Shown piece by piece: positions 24,751 to 32,707 of a DNA stretch of 64,000 nucleotides. The notes beneath the pieces were generated by a model, which made no database searches, was not told the DNA's origin, and was given only the letters and a program-made list of their open reading frames with translations. How positions within the stretch are numbered: position 1 is the stretch's first letter; every line of letters starts with the position of its first letter. The stretch spans positions 1 to 64,000 of the forward strand of contig NZ_JAGFOU010000015.1 in NCBI RefSeq assembly GCF_017592395.1, written 5' to 3'. This stretch comes from Actinomyces bowdenii (GTDB taxonomy: Bacteria > Actinomycetota > Actinomycetes > Actinomycetales > Actinomycetaceae). Both the position numbers and the translations under genes were made by a program.

Positions 24751-25257
24751 CTACCGCAGCGTCTCCGCCAGGTCCCCGATCCTGCCCAGCAGGCCCCCCA
24801 GGTAGCGGGGGGACTCATCGGTGGACAGCATGCGGCTGAGCGTCATCGCCTCATCGACGGCCACCGGCGGGTCGATCTCATCGTTGTAGATGATCTCCCA
24901 TGCGGCCGTGCGGGCGATCGCCCGATCCACCGCCGGCATGCGCCCCAGGGTCCAGCCCTGCCCGTAGGTCTCGATGGCCTCATCGACCTCCTCCAGGCGC
25001 TCGGCGAGGCCGGCGAGGATCTCGCGGGTGTAGGCGGGCGCCTGCGTGTGGTTCGCGGAGGTCACGGCACGCTCAGCGGCGAAATCCGCCAGGCGCTCCC
25101 CGCGCCCCGGGGCCCCGGGGCGGAGCATGCCGCGCTGGTCGGCCTCGAAGAGGATCTCGATGGCCCGGCGCCGGGCCTTGGTGCGGGCGGTGACGGGGTG
25201 CTTGTCACCGCGGCCGGGCGCAGCGCCGCCCTCCTCGGACTGGGCCTGCGCGCCCAT
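24751..25257 (-). CDS. nusB: transcription antitermination factor NusB
   Basis: NusB binds BoxA RNA with S10 (NusE) for rRNA antitermination. The 168-residue protein has the all-helical NusB pattern: RRRAIEILFEADQRG, then a mid AYTREILAGLAERLEEVDEAI, PAVDRAIARTAAWEIIY and VAVDEAMTLSRMLSTDESPRYLGGLLGRI. The N-terminal ~25 residues and a short insert around 42-52 (PGAPGRGER) are extra. Its ATG overlaps the efp stop by one base (TGATG), the usual actinobacterial efp-nusB arrangement. Confidence 0.95.
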   Translation of the reverse strand: MGAQAQSEEGGAAPGRGDKHPVTARTKARRRAIEILFEADQRGMLRPGAPGRGERLADFAAERAVTSANHTQAPAYTREILAGLAERLEEVDEAIETYGQGWTLGRMPAVDRAIARTAAWEIIYNDEIDPPVAVDEAMTLSRMLSTDESPRYLGGLLGRIGDLAETLR

Positions 25258-25820
25258 CAGTCGGTGACGCGGGAGATGTAGGTGCCGGCGCGGGTGTCGA
25301 CCTTGACCCGGTCGCCGGTGTTGAGGAACAGCGGCACCTGGATCTCCGCGCCGGTCTCCAGCGTGGCCGGCTTGGTGCCCGCCGAGGAGCGGTCGCCCTG
25401 GAGGCCCGGCTCGGTGTGGGAGACCGTCAGCACCACGGAGGCCGGCATCTCCACGAAGAGCACCGTGTCCTCGTGGAAGGCCACCACCACGTCCTGGCTC
25501 TCCAGCATGAAGGTGGCCGCATCGCCCACGGTGGCCGAGGGCACGTAGGTCTGCTCATAGGACTTCACGTCCATGAACACGAAGTCGTCGCCGTCCTTGT
25601 ACAGGTACTGCATGTCGCGGCGGTCCACCGTGGCGGTCTCGACCTTGAGGCCGGCGTTGAAGGTCTTGTCCACGGTCTTGCCCGACAGGACGTTCTTCAG
25701 CTTGGTGCGCACGAAGGCTGGGCCCTTGCCCGGCTTGACGTGCTGGAACTCCACCACCTGCCACAACTGGCCCTCCAGGTTGAGAACCAGTCCATTCTTC
25801 AGATCATTGGTCGTCGCCAC
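25257..25820 (-). CDS. efp: elongation factor P
   Basis: EF-P relieves ribosome stalling at polyproline stretches. The 187-residue protein starts ATTNDLKNG after the initiator, has the acceptor loop [14 protein letters not shown] with the lysine at the tip, and ends with [17 protein letters not shown]. The GTG at 25820 is preferred because GAGGA lies 8 nt upstream and it matches the usual family start; a GTG at 25835 is also in frame. No lysyl-modification gene is seen nearby. Proline-rich proteins in this window (for example at 46301-48181) would be natural clients. Confidence 0.95.
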   Translation of the reverse strand: MATTNDLKNGLVLNLEGQLWQVVEFQHVKPGKGPAFVRTKLKNVLSGKTVDKTFNAGLKVETATVDRRDMQYLYKDGDDFVFMDVKSYEQTYVPSATVGDAATFMLESQDVVVAFHEDTVLFVEMPASVVLTVSHTEPGLQGDRSSAGTKPATLETGAEIQVPLFLNTGDRVKVDTRAGTYISRVTD

Positions 25821-25962
25821 GTGCACAATCCTCACTGTCGCTGCCGTCTTAGAACAGGGACGATCCTACCGCGCCCCGCCAGGCGCTCCGCAGGCCCCCC
25901 ATGTCACGCGGATCACTGGAGCACCGCCCCGGCCTGCCCCGCGGGCGCTCAGGCCGGCCGGG

Positions 25963-26664
25963 TCACGACGGCGCGCCCAGGTGCCCCAGCACGTGCCGGG
26001 CGGCCTCATCAGGGCTGGTGCTGCTGGTGTCGATAACCGCCTCGGCCAGGGCGCGGCAGGCCTCCTCGCGCCGGCGGAGCATGCCGATGAACTGGTGGTG
26101 GACGGGCCCCAGGGCCACCGAGCGCGGCGCGTTGAGGCCGTTGCGGGCCGCCAGCACCCGGCCCTGCGCGCCCAGGGCCACCACCCGTCCGCCCCGCGCG
26201 GCGAAGGTCTCCAGGGCGCGGCGGGCCTGCGGCTCATCCACCCAGCCCGATCCCAGCGCCAGCACGGCCCCACCACCAGGGGCGCCTCGGGCCCCCTCAT
26301 CACCGGCCACGACAGCCCGCTCCAGCGCCTCGACCAGGGCCGCCGCCTCGGCGCGCCGGTAGGCCCGCTCCCCGACGGCGACCAGGGCGTGCTCGGCCCC
26401 CACCCGCAGGGAGGCGGCCGTCAGCGCCGCCAGGTCCACGACCGCGGCATCGACCACGGCGCCCACCGGCGCACCAGCCGCCTCATCAACTGCCTCATCG
26501 ACTGCCCCGGCCGCGCCCTCGTCGCCCGCCTCGCGGGCCGGGGCCTGCCGCCCCCGCAGGCGCGCCACCGCGGCGGCCACGCTGCGGCACCCCGCCCCCG
26601 GCGGGCCGATGAGCGCCAGGGGCGCCGGGGCGGGCGGGCCCGGGACCGGCACCTCCGCCCCCAC
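25963..26664 (-). CDS. degenerate shikimate kinase-like protein
   Basis: A 233-residue protein that looks like a second, decayed shikimate kinase. The N-terminus PLALIGPPGAGCRSVAAAV aligns with a Walker A loop, but the lysine-Ser/Thr pair is replaced by Cys-Arg. Later VLALGSGWVDEPQARRALE and the C-terminal VIDTSSTSPDEAARHVLGHLG match the shikimate kinase GGG region and terminal helix. It is likely catalytically dead, perhaps structural or regulatory. A GTG at 26664 overlaps the aroK-aroB stop (TAGTG), with GGAGG about 10 nt before. It is placed between aroKB and efp in the same operon. Confidence 0.65.
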   Translation of the reverse strand: MGAEVPVPGPPAPAPLALIGPPGAGCRSVAAAVARLRGRQAPAREAGDEGAAGAVDEAVDEAAGAPVGAVVDAAVVDLAALTAASLRVGAEHALVAVGERAYRRAEAAALVEALERAVVAGDEGARGAPGGGAVLALGSGWVDEPQARRALETFAARGGRVVALGAQGRVLAARNGLNAPRSVALGPVHHQFIGMLRRREEACRALAEAVIDTSSTSPDEAARHVLGHLGAPS

Positions 26665-28541
26665 TACTGCCCGCCCTCCTCGGCGGTGACCGCCTGGTGG
26701 GCCTGCTCCAGCACCACCTCTGCGGGCGCCGCGGTGCGCACGGGCACGCCGACGCCGTCGAGCAGCACCAGGCGCAGTGCCCCGGCGCGCACCTTCTTGT
26801 CGCTGAGCATCACCGCGCGCATCTCCTCCCAGCGGCCCCGGGCCCGGGGGATGGCCACCGGCAGGCCGACGGCGCTGAGGGCGCGGCGGTGCAGGGCCAC
26901 CGTCTCGGCGTCGATCCTGCCGCAGCGGTGGGCGACCTCGGCGGCGAAGACGCAGCCCACGGCCACCGCCTCCCCGTGGCGCCACTGGTAATCGGTGGTC
27001 CGCTCGATGGCGTGGGCGTAGGTGTGCCCGTAGTTGAGGATCTCCCGCAGGCCCGACTCGGTGAGGTCCTCGCCCACGACCTCGGCCTTGACCGCCACGG
27101 CGCGGGCCACCAGCTCGGCCAGCACCGGGCTGTCCCAGGCCGGGGGCCGGGAGTCCTCCCCGCGCTCCAGGACGAGGTCGAGGATGGCGGGGTCGGCGAT
27201 GAAGCCGCACTTGATGACCTCGGCCAGGCCCGCGCGCAGCTCGCGGTCATCGAGCGTGGCCAGGCAGTCCAGGTCGGCCAGGACCGCAGCCGGGGGGTGG
27301 AAGGCCCCCACGAGGTTCTTGCCCGCCGCGGTGTTGATGCCGGTCTTGCCCCCCACGGCGGCATCGACCATGGCCAGCAGGGTCGTGGGCACCTGGATGA
27401 TGGGGACCCCGCGCAGCCAGGTGGCGGCCGCGAAGCCCGCCAGATCGGTGCTCGCCCCTCCGCCCAGGCCCACCACCAGCCCGTCGCGCCCCAGGCGCAT
27501 GGCGCCCAGCTCGCCCCACACGCGGTCGAGCACCCCGGTGGTCTTGGTGCGCTCCCCGCCGGGCACCTCGATGCGCCCGGTCCTCAGCCCGGCCCGGGCC
27601 AGCCGGGCCCCGTAGGCGGAGGCCAGCTCCCCCGCCCCCTCATCGCAGATGAGCGCGACCCCGCCCCGGCCCGCGCCGGGGGCACTGGCGATGGCCTCGA
27701 CGAGCCGGTCCTCCAGGCCGTGGCCGATGAGCACCCGGTAGGGCCGCATGCCGCCCACGCCGATGCTCCGCGGTCCCACGGCCCCCTCCGGCCGGCCGAC
27801 GGGGCGTGCCCCAGGATCCCGGTCGGCGGTGGCGCCCGCCTCCCGCCCCGCCGCCGGCGCCTGCGGCTCCGGGGCAGCGGCCGCCTGGGAGGGCAGGTCG
27901 AGGGCGGCCAGGGCCCGGGCGGTCTGCGGGGCCTCCACGCCCAGGGCCACGAGGATGAGCGCGGCCACCTGCTGGGGGCTCAGCCCATCGGTGGGCACGC
28001 TCATCGTGGCGACCTCGGCGTACAGGGGCGTGCGCCGGGCGTCCAGGGCCTCCATCCTGGCCAGGACGGCGTCGGCCCGGTAGGCGGCGCCCTCGCGGGC
28101 GGCGCGGGCCTCATCGGAGTCCGCGCCCGGGCCGATGAGGGGGCGCCCGCTGCCATCGCCCACATGCGCCGCGGCCGTGCGGGGGCTGGCCACCAGGTGG
28201 ATGACCGTGCGCCCCTCCAGCATGCGGCGGTTGTCGGCCCGCAGCACCCCGCCCCCGCCCAGGGCGATGACGCCCTGGGCCGCCGCCGGGGAGTCGAGCA
28301 CCGCGTGCAGCGCCCGGTGCTCCCGCTCCCGGAAGCCCTCCTCGCCCTCGGCGGCGAAGATCTCGGGGATCGTCATCCGGGCCCGACGGCGGATCTCCGC
28401 ATCGGTGTCCGTCACCTGTACCCCCAGCGCCTGGGCCAGCAGCCGGGCCACCGTGGTCTTGCCCGCGCCGGGCAGGCCCACGAGCACCAGTGGCAGGCGG
28501 TCCTGGGGCAGGATGACCTGGGGGATGTGCGAATGGGTCAT
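26664..28541 (-). CDS. aroKB: shikimate kinase / 3-dehydroquinate synthase fusion
   Basis: A bifunctional 625-residue enzyme of chorismate synthesis. Residues 1-200 are shikimate kinase: Walker A GLPGAGKTT (22-30), DTDAEIRRR, the GGGGV shikimate-binding loop (96-100) and the lid with SGRPLIG. A Pro/Ala linker (205-258) follows. From about 265 comes dehydroquinate synthase: PGGERTK, the NAD-binding GLGGGASTDLAGFAA (358-372), QVPTTLLAMVDAAVGGKTGIN (384-404), and the later zinc-site region with HGEAV. The ATG at 28541 has GAGGAG 7 nt upstream. It sits after aroC, as expected. Confidence 0.95.
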   Translation of the reverse strand: MTHSHIPQVILPQDRLPLVLVGLPGAGKTTVARLLAQALGVQVTDTDAEIRRRARMTIPEIFAAEGEEGFREREHRALHAVLDSPAAAQGVIALGGGGVLRADNRRMLEGRTVIHLVASPRTAAAHVGDGSGRPLIGPGADSDEARAAREGAAYRADAVLARMEALDARRTPLYAEVATMSVPTDGLSPQQVAALILVALGVEAPQTARALAALDLPSQAAAAPEPQAPAAGREAGATADRDPGARPVGRPEGAVGPRSIGVGGMRPYRVLIGHGLEDRLVEAIASAPGAGRGGVALICDEGAGELASAYGARLARAGLRTGRIEVPGGERTKTTGVLDRVWGELGAMRLGRDGLVVGLGGGASTDLAGFAAATWLRGVPIIQVPTTLLAMVDAAVGGKTGINTAAGKNLVGAFHPPAAVLADLDCLATLDDRELRAGLAEVIKCGFIADPAILDLVLERGEDSRPPAWDSPVLAELVARAVAVKAEVVGEDLTESGLREILNYGHTYAHAIERTTDYQWRHGEAVAVGCVFAAEVAHRCGRIDAETVALHRRALSAVGLPVAIPRARGRWEEMRAVMLSDKKVRAGALRLVLLDGVGVPVRTAAPAEVVLEQAHQAVTAEEGGQ

Positions 28542-28589
28542 GATCAGTCTCCTCACCGCGCTTGAGTGGTCACCGGCATCGAGCAGCCG

Positions 28590-29813
28590 CTAGGCCCACC
28601 GGGTGCGCTCGGCGACCCGGTCCAGGTAGGCCCCGAGGTTGCGGCGGGCCTCGCCCACCGAGTCCCCGCCGGTCTTGTCCATGAGCGCCTCGGCCAGCAC
28701 CAGGGCCACCATCGCCTGGGCGATGAGCGCGCCGGGCACCACGGCGCTGGTGTCGGAGCGCTGGTGCAGGGCCGTGGCGCCCTCCCCGGTGGCCAGGTCC
28801 ACGGTGCGCAGGGCCCGCGGCACGGTGGAGATGGGCTTGAAGGCGGCCCTCACCCGCAGGGGCGCGCCGTTGGACATGCCCCCCTCGATCCCGCCGGCGC
28901 GGTTGGTGGCCCGCTGGGCGCGGCCCTCCTCCAGGGCCACGATCTCGTCATGGGCCCGGGAGCCGGGGCGGGCCGCCTCGGCGAAGCCGTCGCCGATCTC
29001 CACGCCCTTGACGGCCTGGATGCCCATGAGCGCGCCCGCCAGGCGGGCGTCCAGGCGGCGGTCGGCGGCCACATGCGTGCCCAGGCCCACCGGCACCCCC
29101 TCGGCGATGACCTCCACGACCCCGCCCAGGGTGTCGCCCGCCTTGCGCGTGGCATCGATGTGCTCGACCATGGCGGCGCTGGTGGCGGCATCGATGCAGC
29201 GCACCGGGTCGGCATCCAGCCGGGCGGTGTCCCGGGCCGAGGGCGGCGCGGCGCCCTCGGGCAGGGCCACCCCGCCGATGCGCACCACGTGGCTGACCAG
29301 GCGGATGCCGGCCACCTGGTCGAGCAGGGCCTGCGCCACCGCGCCCAGGGCCACGCGCGCCGCCGTCTCCCGGGCCGAGGCGCGCTCCAGCACCCCGCGG
29401 GCATCGGGCAGGTCGTACTTGAGCACGCCGGGCAGGTCGGCGTGACCGGGGCGGGGCCGGGTCAGGGGCCGGTTGCGCGCGATCTCCCGCTCGTCCCCGG
29501 TGCCCGCGTCGATGAGCAGGGCCTGCGGCGGCACGGGGTCGGGGCTCATGACGGTGGACCACTTGGGCCACTCCGAGTTGCCGATGAGCAGGCTGATGGG
29601 GCTGCCCAGGGTGCGCCCATGGCGGATGCCGCCCAGGATGCTCAGCTCATCGCGCTCGAAGGCCTGGCGGGCCCCCCGCCCGTGGCCCAGGCGGCGCTGG
29701 GCCAGCGCCGCCCCGATCTCCTCGCTCGTGATCTCCACTCCCGCGGGCACGCCGTCGATCATGGCGGTCAGCGCCTGGCCGTGGGACTCGCCGGCGGTCA
29801 TCCATCGAAGCAT
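28590..29813 (-). CDS. aroC: chorismate synthase
   Basis: It catalyses the last shikimate step, EPSP to chorismate, using reduced FMN. The 407-residue protein starts [15 protein letters not shown] and carries the family signature [11 protein letters not shown] region, RPGHADLPG and the C-terminal [28 protein letters not shown]. The ATG at 29813 matches the canonical start; an ATG four codons upstream (29825) cannot be excluded because neither has a good ribosome-binding site. It lies 48 bp before aroKB and 37 bp after aroE. Confidence 0.95.
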   Translation of the reverse strand: MLRWMTAGESHGQALTAMIDGVPAGVEITSEEIGAALAQRRLGHGRGARQAFERDELSILGGIRHGRTLGSPISLLIGNSEWPKWSTVMSPDPVPPQALLIDAGTGDEREIARNRPLTRPRPGHADLPGVLKYDLPDARGVLERASARETAARVALGAVAQALLDQVAGIRLVSHVVRIGGVALPEGAAPPSARDTARLDADPVRCIDAATSAAMVEHIDATRKAGDTLGGVVEVIAEGVPVGLGTHVAADRRLDARLAGALMGIQAVKGVEIGDGFAEAARPGSRAHDEIVALEEGRAQRATNRAGGIEGGMSNGAPLRVRAAFKPISTVPRALRTVDLATGEGATALHQRSDTSAVVPGALIAQAMVALVLAEALMDKTGGDSVGEARRNLGAYLDRVAERTRWA

Positions 29814-29850
29814 GACGCCGATCATCCCATATGACGGGCGGATCTCCTGC

Positions 29851-30942
29851 TCAGCGCGCCTCCAGGGCCCGGGCCAGTGCCGCGCGCATCGGGGCCACCC
29901 GGGGCGCGCGGCCGGTCATGAGGCGGACCTGGGCCACCGCCTGGTGCAGCAGCATGAGCCAGCCCGGGGCCACCAGCCCACCGGCCGCCTGCCAGGCCGC
30001 CGCCAGCGCCGAGGGCCAGGGGTCGTAGGCCACGTCCAGGAGCACCGGGCCCCCGGCTCCCGGGGCGGCGCCCCCCTCGCCCCGGGCGGGGCTGAGCCGC
30101 GGGGCCAGGTGAGGGGCCAGGGTGTCGGCGGCCCCGGCGGGCAGGGTGGAGACCACGATCCGGGACTGCGCCGCCCGCCGGGCGATGGCGGCGTCGCTGG
30201 CCTCATCGCCGGGGGTCCAGGCCAGGGCCTCGATCTCGATGCCCATCCGGTGCGCGGCGCTCAGGGCCCGGCCCGGCCCCGCGTGGCGGCGCGCCGCCAC
30301 GGCGATCGGCCCGGCGCCGAGCTCGGTGAGGGCCGCCAGCGCCGAGCAGGCCGTGGCCCCCGAGCCCAGCACCAGCGCGCCGCCACCAGCCGCCTGCGGA
30401 CCTGCCTGAGGCAGGACCTCGAGCGCGCCCCGGGGCCCGCCCTCATGGAGGCCCGGGGGCACGGCGTCCCGCCGGGTCTCGCGAATGGCCTCGACGATGC
30501 CGGCCACATCGGTGTTGAAGCCCGCCAGCAGGGCCGGCCCCTCCCCCGCGCGCTGGGCGACGACGGTGTTGACCGCCCCCACGGTCCGGGCCAGCGGGTC
30601 GATCGCGTCCAGCAGGGCCAGCAGCGACTGCTTATGCGGCATGGTCACGCTCAGGCCCGCCCAGATCGCCCGGCCCGGGCCGGGGCCGACAGGGGCGGCG
30701 AGCTCATCGAGCAGGGCGGGCAGCCGGGGCGGGGCCACCTCGATCGCCTCATAGGACCAGTGCTCCAGGCCCAGGTCCGCGTAGGCGGCCCGGTGCAGCG
30801 CCGGGGACAGGGAGTGGGCCACCGGGGCCCCGATGACGGCGGCGCGCCATCCTCGCGGGCCCTGCGCGCGCGCGCCGCTCCCCGGCCCGGCGCCCGGCTC
30901 CCCGGCTGCGCCCGAGGACCTCACTGCGGCGGCCTGATGCAT
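29851..30942 (-). CDS. aroE: shikimate dehydrogenase
   Basis: It reduces 3-dehydroshikimate with NADPH. At 363 residues it is longer than the usual ~275, owing to an Ala/Gly-rich N-terminus of about 33 residues and inserts near 165-185 and 300. Landmarks: [34 protein letters not shown] with the catalytic lysine, [20 protein letters not shown] with the catalytic aspartate, and [14 protein letters not shown] in place of the usual GAGG nucleotide loop. The true start may be internal. It lies 48 bp after mltG and upstream of aroC. Confidence 0.9.
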   Translation of the reverse strand: MHQAAAVRSSGAAGEPGAGPGSGARAQGPRGWRAAVIGAPVAHSLSPALHRAAYADLGLEHWSYEAIEVAPPRLPALLDELAAPVGPGPGRAIWAGLSVTMPHKQSLLALLDAIDPLARTVGAVNTVVAQRAGEGPALLAGFNTDVAGIVEAIRETRRDAVPPGLHEGGPRGALEVLPQAGPQAAGGGALVLGSGATACSALAALTELGAGPIAVAARRHAGPGRALSAAHRMGIEIEALAWTPGDEASDAAIARRAAQSRIVVSTLPAGAADTLAPHLAPRLSPARGEGGAAPGAGGPVLLDVAYDPWPSALAAAWQAAGGLVAPGWLMLLHQAVAQVRLMTGRAPRVAPMRAALARALEAR

Positions 30943-30990
30943 GGGCTCTGCTCCTGCGCTGTCATGCCATTCGGTGCTGCCGGGCGCGTC

Positions 30991-32205
30991 CTAGCCCTCC
31001 TGGGGCATCGGGGTGCCCTGGCAGACCTCCTTGTTCTTCTCGCAGTAGTCGCGCAGGCGGGCCGTGTTGGCCTCCTGCTCGGCATGCGTGGTGGCGAAGA
31101 GCGTCTCACCGGTGGACAGGTCCACGGTCACGAAGTAGAGCCAGTCGCCCTCCGGGGGCTTGATGACGGCCTTGATGACCTCCTCGCTGGGGCTGCCGAT
31201 CGGGGTGGGGGGAAGCCCGGCGTGCTTGTAGGTGTTGTAGGCGTTGGAGTCGTCGGCGGTCTCCTCCGCGCTGGGGATGCCCCCCACCCGGCCCAGGCCG
31301 TACAGGACCGTGGAGTCCATCTGGAGCAGGCCCTGGGTCTCGCCGTCGGTGTCCTTCAGCCGGTTCTCGATGACCCGGGCCACCTGGCCGTAGTACTTGG
31401 GCAGGGAGACCTCGCGCTCGACGATGGAGGCCTTGATGAGGACCTGCTGGTAGTCCTTCTCCGCCACCCCCAGGGCCTTGAGGCGCGAGGTGGTCACGGA
31501 GACCATCCGGGCCACCACCTCGGTGGCGGTGGCGTCCTCGGCGATGTCGTAGGTGGAGGAGGCCAGCCAGCCCTCCACATTGCCCCCGGCCGCCTCGGGC
31601 AGGCCGATGGCGGCGGTGTCGGCGTAGGCGGCATCGACCTCCTCGGCGGTGAAGCCGCCCACGGTCATGAGCCGCTCCTTGACCTGGTTCTTGGTGAAGC
31701 CCTCGGGCACGGTCAGGGCGTGCTCGGACTTCGAGGTGGGGTCCAGCAGCGCGGCCACCGCATTGGCCGCGGACATGCGGGTCTTGAGCGTGTAGGTGCC
31801 CGCCTGGATGTTCCCGGAGTTCGCGTTGGCCTTGTAGGCCTCGACGAAGGCGCCGGCGGTGGCCACGACATCGGCGTCCTGGAGCAGCTCGCCGATGATC
31901 TGCCCGGAGGCGCCCTCGGGGATGGTCACCACCACCTCCTCCTCACCGGTGCCCTGGTAGTCCTGGACGCCGCTGGCGCTGGAGGAGGAGTCGCGCACAT
32001 AGGTCACGGCCTTGTACCCCACGACGCCCACGGCGGCCAGCACGACGACGAGCACGATCGAGGTCAGCCAGTGGCGGCGGCGCTTGCGCCGGCGGCGCTC
32101 GACCTTCTCCAGTCGCCGCTGGCGGCGGCCCTTGACCCTGCCGCCGGCGTCCGCAGCGTCCTCGCGCTGGATGCCGAGCTCGGCGAAGAAATCGTCGTGG
32201 CTCAC
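30991..32205 (-). CDS. mltG: endolytic murein transglycosylase MltG
   Basis: An inner-membrane lytic transglycosylase that terminates glycan strands. The 404-residue protein has a basic cytosolic N-terminus (about 25-45, Arg-rich), one TM helix (about 47-68), a LysM-like part (VTIPEGASGQIIGELL) and the YceG domain with the catalytic glutamate in KASIVEREVSLPKYYGQVARVIENRL and the conserved LQMDSTVLYGLG and NTYKHAGLPPTPIGSP. The GTG start at 32205 overlaps the ruvX stop (GTGA). Confidence 0.95.
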   Translation of the reverse strand: MSHDDFFAELGIQREDAADAGGRVKGRRQRRLEKVERRRRKRRRHWLTSIVLVVVLAAVGVVGYKAVTYVRDSSSSASGVQDYQGTGEEEVVVTIPEGASGQIIGELLQDADVVATAGAFVEAYKANANSGNIQAGTYTLKTRMSAANAVAALLDPTSKSEHALTVPEGFTKNQVKERLMTVGGFTAEEVDAAYADTAAIGLPEAAGGNVEGWLASSTYDIAEDATATEVVARMVSVTTSRLKALGVAEKDYQQVLIKASIVEREVSLPKYYGQVARVIENRLKDTDGETQGLLQMDSTVLYGLGRVGGIPSAEETADDSNAYNTYKHAGLPPTPIGSPSEEVIKAVIKPPEGDWLYFVTVDLSTGETLFATTHAEQEANTARLRDYCEKNKEVCQGTPMPQEG

Positions 32206-32699
32206 GCTCTGCCTCTCTTGCTCAGGTGGACGCGCTCCCCGGCAGGCGCACCGGTGCTGCGCTCGGCCGCAAGGGCCTGCTCCAGTATGACAACAGCAGC
32301 GGCCTGATCGACGACGCTGCGGAAGCTCCTCTCCCGCAGCCCCGCCTCATGCAGGCCCCTGTGGGCCGAGACCGTGCTCAGGCGCTCGTCGACCAGGCGC
32401 ACCGGCACCGGTGCGATGATCCCGGCGAGATCCTGCGCCCAGCGCCGGGAGTCCCTCGTCGAGGAGGAGCTCCCGCCGCTCATGCTCCTGGGCAGGCCCA
32501 CGATGACCTCCAGGGCCCCGTGCTGCGCCACAAGGTCTGCTGCCTCATCAAGGTCAGCACCATAGCGGTCCCTCCTGAGTGTCTCCACGGGAAACGCTAG
32601 GATCGCGTCCTGATCGCAACGTGCCACACCGATGCGCGCCTTGCCCACATCGAAGGCCAGGCGCACCCCCGGGCGCATCCCCCCGGCGCTCGCATCCAT
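32202..32699 (-). CDS. ruvX: Holliday junction resolvase-like RuvX/YqgF
   Basis: RuvX acts in 16S rRNA 5'-end processing and possibly recombination. The 165-residue RNase H fold protein has RLAFDVGKARIGVARCD with the catalytic aspartate, VIVGLPRSMSG, VRLVDERLSTVSA and the late SVVDQAAAVVILEQAL. Start codon is uncertain: the ATG at 32699 lies 8 bp after the alaS stop, and an ATG at 32678 is also in frame. It is followed by mltG with a 4-nt overlap. Confidence 0.9.
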   Translation of the reverse strand: MDASAGGMRPGVRLAFDVGKARIGVARCDQDAILAFPVETLRRDRYGADLDEAADLVAQHGALEVIVGLPRSMSGGSSSSTRDSRRWAQDLAGIIAPVPVRLVDERLSTVSAHRGLHEAGLRERSFRSVVDQAAAVVILEQALAAERSTGAPAGERVHLSKRGRA

Positions 32700-32707
32700 G
32701 GGGCGGC

